Below, piece after piece: positions 8,838 through 17,303 of a stretch of 64,000 bases of DNA. Each line of letters begins with the position of its first letter. Position 1 is the stretch's first letter. Below the pieces are notes generated by a model. That model searched no databases and was not told the DNA's origin. It saw nothing but the letters and a program-made list of their open reading frames with translations. Source of the DNA: Actinomycetota bacterium (GTDB taxonomy: Bacteria > Actinomycetota > Thermoleophilia > Gaiellales > Gaiellaceae); assembly GCA_013816245.1 (NCBI GenBank), contig JACDEU010000005.1, forward strand, positions 45,685 to 109,684. Reading direction: 5' to 3'. Made by a program: the position numbers and the translations under genes.

Positions 8838-10031
8838 GTGAGCAATCGGCCACTTCGGATCCTCTTCGCGTCGCCCGTCTGGGCTCCCTCACGCGCCTTC
8901 GGCGGCCCCGTGGTGGCAGCGGGAGAGCTCGTCCGGCGTCTGGTGGCCCACGGGCACACGGTCGACGTGCTGACGACGACGATCCTCGACCTCGACCGGC
9001 GCCCCGCGGCTCGTTCGTCCGTCGACGTCGTCGACGGCGCCACCGTCCACTACCTCGCGACCCCGCTGCGCTACAGATGGATGGGGATCACGCCGACTCT
9101 TCCCATCGCCCTCGGGCGGGCGCACCGCCCCGACGCGGTGCACGTGTTCGGCTTTCGCGATCCGGTGACGACGTGCACCGCCGCCTGGTGCAGGATCGCG
9201 CGCGTCCCGTACGTCTTCGAGCCGCTCGGAATGTTCCAGCCACGGCTGCGCAAGGTCCTGCTCAAGCGTGCGCTCGACGCGACGCTTTACCGTGGAGTGG
9301 CGCGCGGCGCAACTGCGGTCGTGGTCGCGTCCGAGCGCGAGCGCGACGACGTCATCGCCTGCGGCGTCGACCCCCGGAAGGTGCACGTTCGCGGCAACGG
9401 GTTCCCCGAGCCCCACACCGTCACGTCGAACGGCGACCTCCGCGAGCGACTCCACATCCCCGAGACCGCCCCCCTGATCCTCTACGTCGGCAGGATCGCT
9501 GCGGGCAAAGGGATCGAGCACCTGCTCGGTGCAGCCCGAGAGATTCCGGAAGCGCACGTCGTCGTCGCGGGGCCGGACGATCGTCACGGCCTGGGCGCCG
9601 TCTTGCAACGAGCACAGTCGGAAACGGCGACGAGCGGCCGGATCCATACCTTGCCGGTGAGCGACGAGCCGCCGCGCGACCTGTATCCCCAGGCAGACGT
9701 CTTCGTCCTCGCCTCGGCGGGCGAGAGTTTCGGGATGGTCGCCGCCGAAGCGGCCGCTGCCGGAACCCCCGTCGTCGTGTCGGACCGTTGTGGCATCGCC
9801 GGGTTCTTCGACGACGGCGAAGCCCTGGTCGTGCCGTACGACGGCGCTGCGGTGATCGGGGCCGTCCGTCAGGTTCTCTCCGATGCCGGCCTTCGCGAGC
9901 GGCTGGCCCGGGGAGGCGCTGCGGCGGCGAGACGCATGTCGTGGGATCGCGTGGCTGAAGCGCAGGAAGAGATCTATCGGGCTGCGGCTTCGCGCACCGC
10001 GGCGACGAAGCTCTCGACCGACAGTTCGTAA
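8838..10031 (+). CDS. Glycosyltransferase family 4
   Basis: The 397-residue protein has the two-domain GT-B layout. LRILFASPVWAPSRAFGG opens the acceptor domain. YVGRIAAGKGIEHLL and SAGESFGMVAAEAAAAG (the E-x7-E motif) mark the donor domain. It retains the anomeric configuration and probably uses an NDP-sugar on a lipid-linked acceptor. The GTG at 8838 is fixed by the -10 hexamer 6 nt upstream. Its last 58 bp overlap the 3' end of the convergent fusion gene; both C-termini look normal for the family, so the overlap seems real. Confidence 0.88.
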   Translation: MSNRPLRILFASPVWAPSRAFGGPVVAAGELVRRLVAHGHTVDVLTTTILDLDRRPAARSSVDVVDGATVHYLATPLRYRWMGITPTLPIALGRAHRPDAVHVFGFRDPVTTCTAAWCRIARVPYVFEPLGMFQPRLRKVLLKRALDATLYRGVARGATAVVVASERERDDVIACGVDPRKVHVRGNGFPEPHTVTSNGDLRERLHIPETAPLILYVGRIAAGKGIEHLLGAAREIPEAHVVVAGPDDRHGLGAVLQRAQSETATSGRIHTLPVSDEPPRDLYPQADVFVLASAGESFGMVAAEAAAAGTPVVVSDRCGIAGFFDDGEALVVPYDGAAVIGAVRQVLSDAGLRERLARGGAAAARRMSWDRVAEAQEEIYRAAASRTAATKLSTDSS

Positions 10032-12121
10032 CCCCACTCCCGGACGAGCTCGAGCGACCGCTGTCCCGCCTGCTCCCGAAAGCGACCGTCGGCGGCGAGC
10101 CTCGCGAGCGCAGCGGTGGTCGCAGTGACGTCCCCCGCGGGCACGAGCACGCCGTTCTGACCGTCGCGCAGCAGGTCATACGCCGCACCGACGCGGTTGG
10201 AGAGGACGAGCGGCAGTCCCGACGCCGCCGCCTCGTTGACGACGACTCCCCACGTCTCCCGCGTCGACAGGAGTGCGAACACGTCGGCGACGACGTAGGT
10301 CTCGGCGACAGCGTCTGCGGGGAGATCACCCGTCAGGTGCAGACGCACTCCACCCGCACGGGCGAGCCGTACGACCGCGGGGCGTTCCGGACCGTCGCCG
10401 ACGAGGACGAGCAACACTCGCGCGTCGCGCGTCTCCACGACGGCCTGGACGAGCGTGTCCAGGCCCTTCTCCGGCCCGAGCCGGGCGACCGAGAGCACGA
10501 CGACGTCGTCGTCCGCCGCGCCGAGGCGGCCGCGCAGCTCGGCCCGCCGCGCGCGGAGCTCCTGAGCGCGTTCCTCCCAGGCAGCAACGTCGATCGTGTT
10601 CGCGAAGACACGAACGTGTTCGCGCTCCGCGCCACGGGCAACGAGTGACTCACGTGACGCCGTCCCGAGCGCAAGCGCGCCGGCAGCCTTGCGCAACACG
10701 CGCGGAACCACGGCTCCCTTGACGGCACGCCGCCAGGCGCTACGGGGACCGAGATCGTGACTCTCGACGAGCGGCAGGTACGGAATCCCGCGCCTACGAG
10801 ACCAGGCAATCGCCGCTTGCGAAGCAAACGTGCTCCACCCCGACACCACGACGACGTCCGGACGGGATTCCCGCAACGCACGGGCGATCCCCGGCGTGAC
10901 GGGATAGTCGTGATGGAGCACCCGCGCGAGCCCGGGCAGCCGCAGCCCGCGGAGGAAGGTGCTCCTGTGGCGCGGCTCGACCGACCACGTTCGGCCCGCA
11001 ACCGTCCGCGCGGCGTAGATCACGGCAAGCTCGACCTCGGGACGCTCGGAGACAAGATCGAAGAGCGGCGACCGATAAGGCGTCGGTTCCGGAGAGACGA
11101 CCGTGACGCGTAGCGGGCCCGGCGCAGCTGCGAGCTGCTCAACCCAGGAAGCGGCGCGCTTCCTCGCTTTCCGCTCAGCCCGTTGCCGTGTGGCCCGGCC
11201 GGCGGCGAGCCGGGCCGGATACGACGGACCCAGGGCGAGCCCGGAGCGAGCATCGGCGCGCAGGAGCACTCTCGCCGCCGCTTCACGCACCTCCGGGTCG
11301 ACGCCGTAGCGGCGCTCGAAGGCATCGAGAAGGGCGCGAAACGGAGCCGCCCCTTCCGAATCGACCGAGCCCCGGCCGCTGCCGAGAAGCCAGGCCGCCT
11401 CGGCCTCCGGGGCCCCGAGGTCGGGTGCGACACCTGCGATCTCCCGCAGCGCCACCTGCCGCTGAAACGACTCCTGGACGTCGCTCCGGCGCAGGGACGC
11501 CTGCCCAGGGTGGACGCGCTTCAGGACGAGCGCGTCGGCGAGATTGGCGCCGTCTGCCACCTCGAGCAGCCGGGACCAGAGGTCGTAGTCCTCGCTCTCG
11601 AGATAGGCAGGGTCGTAACGAAGCCCGTTGCCGTCGAGCAGCTCACGATCGACGAGAACCGTCGGATGAAAGAACGGGGCGCCGAAGAGGGCGAGGAAGC
11701 GGACCGCGACGGGGCCGACCGGGTTCCGGTGCAGGGCCCCGGGGCGCCCCGCCTCGTCGAGATCGAGGATGCCTGCACCGACGACACCGACGGCGGGAGC
11801 CGCACGGATCCTCCGGATCTGCGACTCGAGTCTCCCCGGCAGCGCGACGTCGTCCGAGTCGAGCCGCGCGACATAGCGCCCGGAGGCCTGGTCGAGGCCG
11901 CGGTTGAGCGACGCAGCGAGACCCAGCTGCTCCTCGTTGGTGAGCGCCACGAACCGGGGGTCCCTAACAGAGGCGATCAGCTCCGGAGTTCGGTCGGTCG
12001 AGGAGTCGTCGACGACGATCAGCTCGAGGTCGTCGAGCGACTGCCTCAACACGCTCGCGACTGCAGACCCCAGATAACGGGCGTCGTTGTGGACGGCAAG
12101 GATGACCGAGACGAGCGGCAC
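9974..12121 (-). CDS. Bifunctional GT2-GT4 glycosyltransferase fusion
   Basis: The 715-residue protein joins two transferases. Residues 1-250 are a GT2 domain: VSVILAVHNDARYLG, VVDDSSTDRTPE and ARLDSDDVALPGRLE with its DxD motif. From about 335 a GT4 domain follows: VSPEPTPYRSPLFDL, RLGPEKGLDTL, GDGPERP and STRETWGVVVNEAAASG. The linker (about 250-330) is Arg/Ala rich. Such fusions add two sugars in sequence. There is no frameshift, and both catalytic motifs are intact. The GTG start at 12121 lies 7 nt from a minus-strand TAnnnT hexamer. It is transcribed alone, between a convergent and a divergent neighbour. Confidence 0.87.
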   Translation of the reverse strand: MPLVSVILAVHNDARYLGSAVASVLRQSLDDLELIVVDDSSTDRTPELIASVRDPRFVALTNEEQLGLAASLNRGLDQASGRYVARLDSDDVALPGRLESQIRRIRAAPAVGVVGAGILDLDEAGRPGALHRNPVGPVAVRFLALFGAPFFHPTVLVDRELLDGNGLRYDPAYLESEDYDLWSRLLEVADGANLADALVLKRVHPGQASLRRSDVQESFQRQVALREIAGVAPDLGAPEAEAAWLLGSGRGSVDSEGAAPFRALLDAFERRYGVDPEVREAAARVLLRADARSGLALGPSYPARLAAGRATRQRAERKARKRAASWVEQLAAAPGPLRVTVVSPEPTPYRSPLFDLVSERPEVELAVIYAARTVAGRTWSVEPRHRSTFLRGLRLPGLARVLHHDYPVTPGIARALRESRPDVVVVSGWSTFASQAAIAWSRRRGIPYLPLVESHDLGPRSAWRRAVKGAVVPRVLRKAAGALALGTASRESLVARGAEREHVRVFANTIDVAAWEERAQELRARRAELRGRLGAADDDVVVLSVARLGPEKGLDTLVQAVVETRDARVLLVLVGDGPERPAVVRLARAGGVRLHLTGDLPADAVAETYVVADVFALLSTRETWGVVVNEAAASGLPLVLSNRVGAAYDLLRDGQNGVLVPAGDVTATTAALARLAADGRFREQAGQRSLELVREWGYELSVESFVAAVREAAAR

Positions 12122-12127
12122 GGGCGT

Positions 12128-12134
12128 TAGCGTA
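12128..12134. promoter_or_regulatory. Overlapping bidirectional leaderless -10 elements
   Basis: In the 18-bp gap between divergent genes, TAGCGT on plus (12128-12133) lies 6 nt before the GTG at 12140, and TACGCT on minus (12129-12134) lies 7 nt before the GTG at 12121. The two hexamers share five bases. Confidence 0.6.
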
Positions 12135-12139
12135 AGGCC

Positions 12140-13000
12140 GTGGCCCGCGCCGAGCTCCCCTCATTCGATCTCGTCGTCGCAACCGTCGATCGCACCAAGG
12201 AGCTGCAGCGGCTGTTCGAGTCGCTCGAGCGCCAGGCCCATCCCGCGTTCAGGGTCCTGCTCGTCGACCAGAACGAGGACGACCGGCTCGACGAGATCAT
12301 CCGCCGCCATCCCTCCCTGGAGGTCAAGCACCTCCGCGCACCACGCGGCCTGTCCCGGGCGCGCAACGCCGCACTCGCACACCTGCGCGCCGACCTCGTC
12401 GCGTTCCCGGACGACGACTGCGTTTACCCGGAAGACCTGCTTCAGCGCATCGCTCGTCGCTTCGCCGTCGATGCGAGCCTCGGCGGCCTCACGGGACGCG
12501 CGGCGGACCTGCACGGACAGTCGGCGGCGACCTGGCCTGTCACCGCCGCTGAAGTCACCGCCGCTGAAGTTACACGCGAGAACCTATGGCAGCGGGCGAT
12601 CTCGTTCACCATCTTTCTGCGTTCGTCTGTAGTCGGCGTCGTAGGCGCGTTCGACGAGGAGCTCGGGCTCGGATCAGGACAGCCGTGGTCGTCGGGAGAA
12701 GAGACGGACTACCTCATCCGCGCGCTCGACACGGGCGTGCGAATAGAGTACGACCCGGAGCTCGTCGTACTGCACGACGAGAAGACGTTCGGGCCTGCTG
12801 CTCTCCGCAGCGCGGGTGCGCGCGAAGGGGCGAGCATCGGCTATCTGCTGCGCAAGCACCGCTACTCGGCCGGAACGGTGGGCAAGATGTTCGTTCGCCC
12901 GCTGGGCGGCGCGGCCGTCTCGCTCGTCAGGCGCGAGCCGGCGCGCGCGCGCTTTTACCTCTCCACCCTGCGCGGGCGCCTCGCCGGCTATCGACGCTGA
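12140..13000 (+). CDS. Glycosyltransferase family 2
   Basis: The 286-residue protein starts with FDLVVATVDRTKELQRLFESL and carries VDQNEDDRLDE, the ARNAALAH helix and the acidic FPDDDCVYPED motif that binds the donor's metal. GEETDYLIRAL is the usual acceptor-side segment. It likely transfers rhamnose or a similar hexose, by family only. Codons near residue 135-144 encode a doubled TAAEV caused by an exact 15-bp tandem repeat (12541-12570), in a loop between domains. Start GTG 12140 is supported by the promoter hexamer 6 nt before it. The stop overlaps the convergent GT4 by 13 bp. Confidence 0.87.
   Translation: MARAELPSFDLVVATVDRTKELQRLFESLERQAHPAFRVLLVDQNEDDRLDEIIRRHPSLEVKHLRAPRGLSRARNAALAHLRADLVAFPDDDCVYPEDLLQRIARRFAVDASLGGLTGRAADLHGQSAATWPVTAAEVTAAEVTRENLWQRAISFTIFLRSSVVGVVGAFDEELGLGSGQPWSSGEETDYLIRALDTGVRIEYDPELVVLHDEKTFGPAALRSAGAREGASIGYLLRKHRYSAGTVGKMFVRPLGGAAVSLVRREPARARFYLSTLRGRLAGYRR
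12541..12570. repeat. Exact 15-bp tandem duplication inside a GT2 gene
   Basis: CACCGCCGCTGAAGT occurs twice in direct succession (12541-12555 and 12556-12570). It adds five residues in frame and keeps the reading frame open. Confidence 0.95.
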
Positions 13001-14073
13001 CGCTTCACGAGCAGGTCGTTGAACAGCTCGCCGTGGCGCTCGAGCCACGGGCCGAGGTCGAAGTTGTCCACCGCGCGACTCCGGGCGGCCTCGGAATACC
13101 GGGGCCGGTCATCGAGGACCCGGAGCACCGCGGCAGCGAGCTCCTCCGGAGCGGGCGGCTTGTCGCGCTCCCACCCGGTCGGATGCCGGACTCCGATACC
13201 TGCCTCTTCGCCGACGAGCTCCACCGTCCCGCCGCTCGCCGGGTACACGACCGGGAGCCCGCACGACATCGCCTCGATGACGACACTCGGGCACGGATCC
13301 TGCACCTTCGTGTGCAGCAGGACGTGCGCGCGTCGCATGATGTCGGGCGCCTCGCGCTGGGAGTAGCGGCCGACGAGCTCGACCCGGCCGCGCAGACCGA
13401 GCTCGTCGATGAGCGGCTCGGCCGGAGAGACGAGTCGCCCGGTGACGAGCAGCCGCGCGTAGGGCTCGGACACGAGCACGCGTGCGAACGTGCGCAGTCC
13501 GAGCTCGAGTCGGTAGGCCTGGGTCTGGTCTCCTCCGAGCAGAAGCACGGGCCCCTCCGCCGGAGGTTGTTGCGCTGCAGGCGTGAAGTGATTCACGTCG
13601 ACTGCGTTGTGGAGGACCTCCCAGGTGCCGGGAGGAGCACCCAGGAACTCGTCGGCGGAGGACTTCGAGAAGTCACTTTGATAGAGGACGTGCGCTGCTG
13701 AACGTAGAGCCCGGCGGTAGGGCTCGTTGAGCTCCTCCGTCCGCTCACCGGCCCAGCCGGGATACGCGACGCCGTCGATGTTAACGACGACCGGAACCGA
13801 ACGACGTTTTGCGAGAGCGAGGAGTGGCCCGAGGTCGCGCGGCAGCCACGTCGACCCGAGGTAAAGAACGGTGAAGCCGGTCGGATCGTTCGGAAACCGC
13901 GACGCGAGCCGCTGAAACTTTGCCGACCCGCCCGCGACCGGCTCTCCCGGGCCCGGTACGCGGTCGTGCCCGTAGAAGACGCGCAACCCACGGCGCTGCC
14001 TCGGCGGCAGGAGCCGCAACCACCGCCAGGCCGCCCGCGCGTACGGCCCGACCCGTCCCGGCTCAACCTTCAC
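12988..14073 (-). CDS. Glycosyltransferase family 4
   Basis: A 361-residue GT-B protein. A VFYGHDRVPGPGEP segment near the N-terminus, GTWEVLHNAVDVNHFTP in the middle and DPCPSVVIEAMSCGLPVVYP at the donor site (the E-x7-E position reads VVIEAMSCG) identify the family. The GTG at 14073 forms a GTGA overlap with the stop of the next gene upstream, so this start is chosen over one 15 codons further. It is the last gene of a four-gene glycosyltransferase operon (17262 down to 12988). Confidence 0.85.
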   Translation of the reverse strand: MKVEPGRVGPYARAAWRWLRLLPPRQRRGLRVFYGHDRVPGPGEPVAGGSAKFQRLASRFPNDPTGFTVLYLGSTWLPRDLGPLLALAKRRSVPVVVNIDGVAYPGWAGERTEELNEPYRRALRSAAHVLYQSDFSKSSADEFLGAPPGTWEVLHNAVDVNHFTPAAQQPPAEGPVLLLGGDQTQAYRLELGLRTFARVLVSEPYARLLVTGRLVSPAEPLIDELGLRGRVELVGRYSQREAPDIMRRAHVLLHTKVQDPCPSVVIEAMSCGLPVVYPASGGTVELVGEEAGIGVRHPTGWERDKPPAPEELAAAVLRVLDDRPRYSEAARSRAVDNFDLGPWLERHGELFNDLLVKRQRR

Positions 14074-15170
14074 AGCGTCCGCCCCTTCTCGACGAAGCCG
14101 TGGAGCAGCTCCGCCCACAGCGACTCGAGCCGCTCGTCTGCATGCGCCTCGGCGACCGGGCGACCTGCGGTACGCAAACGCCGCGCGAGCCCGCTGTCGT
14201 CGTGCACGCGTTGCACACCGGCGGCGAGCGCGTCGGCGTCGTCCACGTCGGCGATCAAGCCGTTCTCCCCGTCTGCGACGAGCGAAGGCGCCTGGCCGAC
14301 CCGCGTCGTCACGAGGGGCACGCCCGCCGCCATCGACTCGAGCACGCTCTTCGGGCCGCCCTCCTGCCGCGACGTGACGAGATAGACGTCGAGCGCGTGG
14401 TAGGCACGGGCGAGCCCGTCGCGGGAGTCGAGCTGCACGTGCTTGTAGGGAATCTGCAGTCGCTCGAGCTCGCGGCGGACATAGCCCCGAGCGGGGCCGG
14501 TCAGCAGGACCGCGAGCGTCGGAATGCGTGATCTCGCCTGCTCGAGCACCGCGACGAGCGTGTCCGGGCCCTTGATCGTCTTCGGCTCGAAGCCGTCGCC
14601 CCAGCCGACACCGTCCTTCTGGAACGAGCCGACAACGAACGCGCTCTCCGGCAGGCCGAGCTCCTTGCGTGCGCCCTGCCGCGCAGCGTCGTCACCGAGA
14701 GGAAAGCGCTCGAGGTCGACTCCGATCGGGATCCGAAAGACATGCGCGGGAGCGACCCCTGCCTCGAGCACGAGATCTCGCATCTCGTCGTGCGTCACCT
14801 GCACCCGGTCGACACGCGCCGCGTGTTTGCGTAAAGCGTCGTGCGCGTCGTCGAACTCGGGGTAGCCGGGCGTGCCGGGGCGTCCGTGGAAGTACGAGAG
14901 ACCGAGCCGGTGCGACGACTCGAGCCAGCGCGGCCGGAGCGCGCCGAAGTGCTCGGCGTGAAACACGGATTGGCGGCGCGCGAAGCGAGCCCAGGGCCCG
15001 GGCGCGACGTCATACCCGAGCCGGCGCGCCGTGCGCGTGAGACGTGCGCTGTCGTCGTCGATCGACCAGCCGATGTCGTCACCCACGACGAAGAGGCGAG
15101 AGTGATCCGGCCAGCTGACCGTGCGTGGCGGAACGTATGCCCGCAGAACGGCGCGCGAGAGCACGCTCAT
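14070..15170 (-). CDS. Glycosyltransferase family 4
   Basis: A 366-residue GT-B enzyme. FVVGDDIGWSIDDD near the N-terminus is unusual for the family but recognisable in sugar-cluster transferases. IPIGVDLERFPLGD marks the inter-domain hinge. VTSRQEGGPKSVLESMAAGVPLV holds the donor-binding glutamates, and VGQAPSLVADGENGLIAD follows. The start ATG at 15170 overlaps the previous stop (ATGA); an open frame continues 66 codons upstream but lies inside the neighbouring gene and has no family similarity. Donor sugar is unknown. Confidence 0.85.
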   Translation of the reverse strand: MSVLSRAVLRAYVPPRTVSWPDHSRLFVVGDDIGWSIDDDSARLTRTARRLGYDVAPGPWARFARRQSVFHAEHFGALRPRWLESSHRLGLSYFHGRPGTPGYPEFDDAHDALRKHAARVDRVQVTHDEMRDLVLEAGVAPAHVFRIPIGVDLERFPLGDDAARQGARKELGLPESAFVVGSFQKDGVGWGDGFEPKTIKGPDTLVAVLEQARSRIPTLAVLLTGPARGYVRRELERLQIPYKHVQLDSRDGLARAYHALDVYLVTSRQEGGPKSVLESMAAGVPLVTTRVGQAPSLVADGENGLIADVDDADALAAGVQRVHDDSGLARRLRTAGRPVAEAHADERLESLWAELLHGFVEKGRTL

Positions 15171-16168
15171 CCGCGCAGCACGTCCAGATAGCGGTCTGCC
15201 ACGTCGGCGAGCTCGGGGACGCGGATCGCAGCTCGACGCTCGCCCAGCTCGCCGCGCAGCCGACGAAGCACGGCAGGCAGCTCCTCTGCACTGTCGAAGC
15301 CGATCCCGCCCTCGCCGACGAGCTCCGGATGCCCGCCGCTCCGCAGGAACGCCGCGGGCAGACCGCACGCGAGCGCCTCGAGCAGGGCGTTGGAGCTCGG
15401 ATCGTCGCGGCTCGCGGCGAGGTACACGTCATGCTCGCGAAGCAGCCCGGCGAGCTCGTGCGAGGACAGCGGCCCGACGACGCGAATACGTTCGAATCGT
15501 GCATCTGTGCGGCCGGCGAACGTCACTTCCAGCTCGTCGCGGTCGAGGTGAGCGTCGAGCCAGGTCAGCACGTCGCTTCCCTTGCGCGGATTGTCCGACC
15601 AGCTCGTCGCGATCACACGCAGCCGGCGACCCGCGGAATCAAGCGACACGGTCGGCGGATGAAAGATCGCCGGGTCGGTGGCGTTCGGAATCAAGACGGG
15701 TTCGCGCAGATCGAGCCCGAGCTCCGCGTGCTTCTCGAGGCTGTAGCAAGACTGGAACACCGTCGCGTGGGCAAACGTCCGGTTGAGCTCGACGATCCGG
15801 CGGTCGGTTCCGTCGTCGAAGCCACGGTAGACGCCGATGGGCCCGTCGACGCGATGCACCATGCGCACGTCGGCCCGCGCAAAGCGGCGCAAACGCCCTG
15901 CGTCGAAGTTGAACGAGTTGAAGAGGCATGTCTTCGTCGAGCCCGAGATGCGATTCGACTCGAGCGTGAGCCCGCGACTTTCGAGCTCGCGGGACAGAGC
16001 GCGGATGAACTGATGGCCGCCACCGGAAGGCGGCGGCACGTACTCGTGGAAGACCGAGAGGTCGGCGCCGTCGCGTCGCGACGACATCCAGTCGACGTAG
16101 GTGCGTGCAGGGCGAAGGAGTCGCCGCGTGTGCACCACCGCAGCGCGAGGTTTCGTGCGGAGGGACAT
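15167..16168 (-). CDS. Glycosyltransferase family 4
   Basis: A 333-residue GT-B enzyme, somewhat short. SVFHEYVPPPSGGGHQFIRAL is a typical first-domain helix and glycine loop, VLIPNATDPAIFHPP is the hinge, and YLAASRDDPSSNALLEALACG carries the E-x7-E-like site with Asp-Pro replacing the usual Glu-Gly. The ATG at 16168 overlaps the upstream stop as TGATG, which decides between it and an ATG nine codons earlier. It is co-transcribed with three other transferases. Confidence 0.84.
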   Translation of the reverse strand: MSLRTKPRAAVVHTRRLLRPARTYVDWMSSRRDGADLSVFHEYVPPPSGGGHQFIRALSRELESRGLTLESNRISGSTKTCLFNSFNFDAGRLRRFARADVRMVHRVDGPIGVYRGFDDGTDRRIVELNRTFAHATVFQSCYSLEKHAELGLDLREPVLIPNATDPAIFHPPTVSLDSAGRRLRVIATSWSDNPRKGSDVLTWLDAHLDRDELEVTFAGRTDARFERIRVVGPLSSHELAGLLREHDVYLAASRDDPSSNALLEALACGLPAAFLRSGGHPELVGEGGIGFDSAEELPAVLRRLRGELGERRAAIRVPELADVADRYLDVLRG

Positions 16169-17262
16169 CAGCCGGCCGCCAACGCTAGCCGACACACTTC
16201 GAGTAGCCGTTCCGCGTACCGCGCGGTCGTCGCGTCGCGCAGGACGCTCTCCCGCGCCGCTCCTCCGATCGCACCTGCGCGGGCGCGGTCGTCCAGGAGC
16301 AGGTTCACCGTATGCGCGAGCTCGACTGGATCTGCGGGGGGCACGAGCATGACGTTCCCACCGTCACGGAGCTCGTCCGGCGCCCAGAGCCCGCGTGTCC
16401 GCGAGAGCACCACGGGCCGGCCGGTCGCCATCGCTTGCAACGTCACACTCTGACCCGAGGGCTGCGGGACGTCCTTCGTGGGAACGACGACGACGGACGC
16501 CTGTCGGTAGAGGTCACGGACGGCAGCGTCGCTCAGCACTTGCGTGTGCCAGTCGGCCGGCTGCCACGTGACGTTGTCCGGCAACGTCCGTGGCGGTGGG
16601 TGACGCGTAAAGATCCGCACCGGCGCGGAGATCGTGGGAGCTGCGGCGAGGAGCGTGTCCCAGTCGCGGTGCCCGTCGTTGCCGATCGCGAGCACGTCTC
16701 GCTCCGACGTCGGGGCGCCCGGCGTCCAGAAACTCGCGTCGACACCGAACGGGACTACGTGCAAGCGGTCGCCGAGCCCGAACGCGGTCAGTCCCTCCAA
16801 CTCACCGGGGCCGTAGAGAACGAGTTGCAACCTGCGCAGCAGCGGCAACGTGGTGAGCCGCCGCGTCCGGCGCCACGGATCGTTCAGCAGACCGGCGACG
16901 ATTCCCACGAGCGGTGTGCGCAGCAAGCCGGCCCGGCTCCACATCGCGAGCGCCATCGCGGTTCCCGTGGTCGTCGCGACCACGACGTCCGCACTGCGAA
17001 GAGCAGGCAGCAACCGGCGTGTCCCGGCCAGCGTCATCGAGGCAAGATGCGGAGCCAGACGGCCGCGGCCGGCATTTGCATCCACGAGACGGCGACCGAT
17101 GCGCGACGCGGGCGCGTCGGGATCAACCTCGTGATGCCGAATCTCGTGACCGTGTCTCTCGAGCTCGACCGCGCCGAAGAGGAACTCCGTCGGCGCAGCC
17201 CCGGCCCGCGCCGCCTCGAGCCGCGAGAGCCGGCCTGGGAAATGGACGAACGCAATCTTCAT
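16168..17262 (-). CDS. Glycosyltransferase family 4, operon head
   Basis: A 364-residue GT-B protein beginning MKIAFVHFPGRLSRLEAAR. VVVPTKDVPQPSGQSVTLQAMATGRPVV is the donor site; the first glutamate of the E-x7-E motif appears replaced by Gln in QSVTLQA, which could weaken or change donor binding. DGGNVMLVPPADPVELA follows as usual. It heads the leftward operon of four transferases, with a TAGCCT hexamer 12 nt before the ATG (17275-17280). Activity is likely but less certain than for its neighbours. Confidence 0.78.
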   Translation of the reverse strand: MKIAFVHFPGRLSRLEAARAGAAPTEFLFGAVELERHGHEIRHHEVDPDAPASRIGRRLVDANAGRGRLAPHLASMTLAGTRRLLPALRSADVVVATTTGTAMALAMWSRAGLLRTPLVGIVAGLLNDPWRRTRRLTTLPLLRRLQLVLYGPGELEGLTAFGLGDRLHVVPFGVDASFWTPGAPTSERDVLAIGNDGHRDWDTLLAAAPTISAPVRIFTRHPPPRTLPDNVTWQPADWHTQVLSDAAVRDLYRQASVVVVPTKDVPQPSGQSVTLQAMATGRPVVLSRTRGLWAPDELRDGGNVMLVPPADPVELAHTVNLLLDDRARAGAIGGAARESVLRDATTARYAERLLEVCRLALAAG

Positions 17263-17274
17263 CTGCGCGTGCCG

Positions 17275-17294
17275 AGGCTATCGCGCGGTACGGT
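17275..17294. promoter_or_regulatory. Divergent near-leaderless -10 elements
   Basis: TAGCCT on minus (17275-17280) is 12 nt before the GT4 ATG at 17262. TACGGT on plus (17289-17294) is 9 nt before the dioxygenase ATG at 17304. They do not overlap here, but both fit TAnnnT and predict untranslated leaders of only a few bases. Confidence 0.45.
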
Positions 17295-17303
17295 TGGGCC
17301 TCG

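Noticed and set aside
9974..10031. Frameshift explanation for the 58-bp overlap of two GT genes
   Set aside because: Both C-termini fit the family length and end naturally, so no error is needed.
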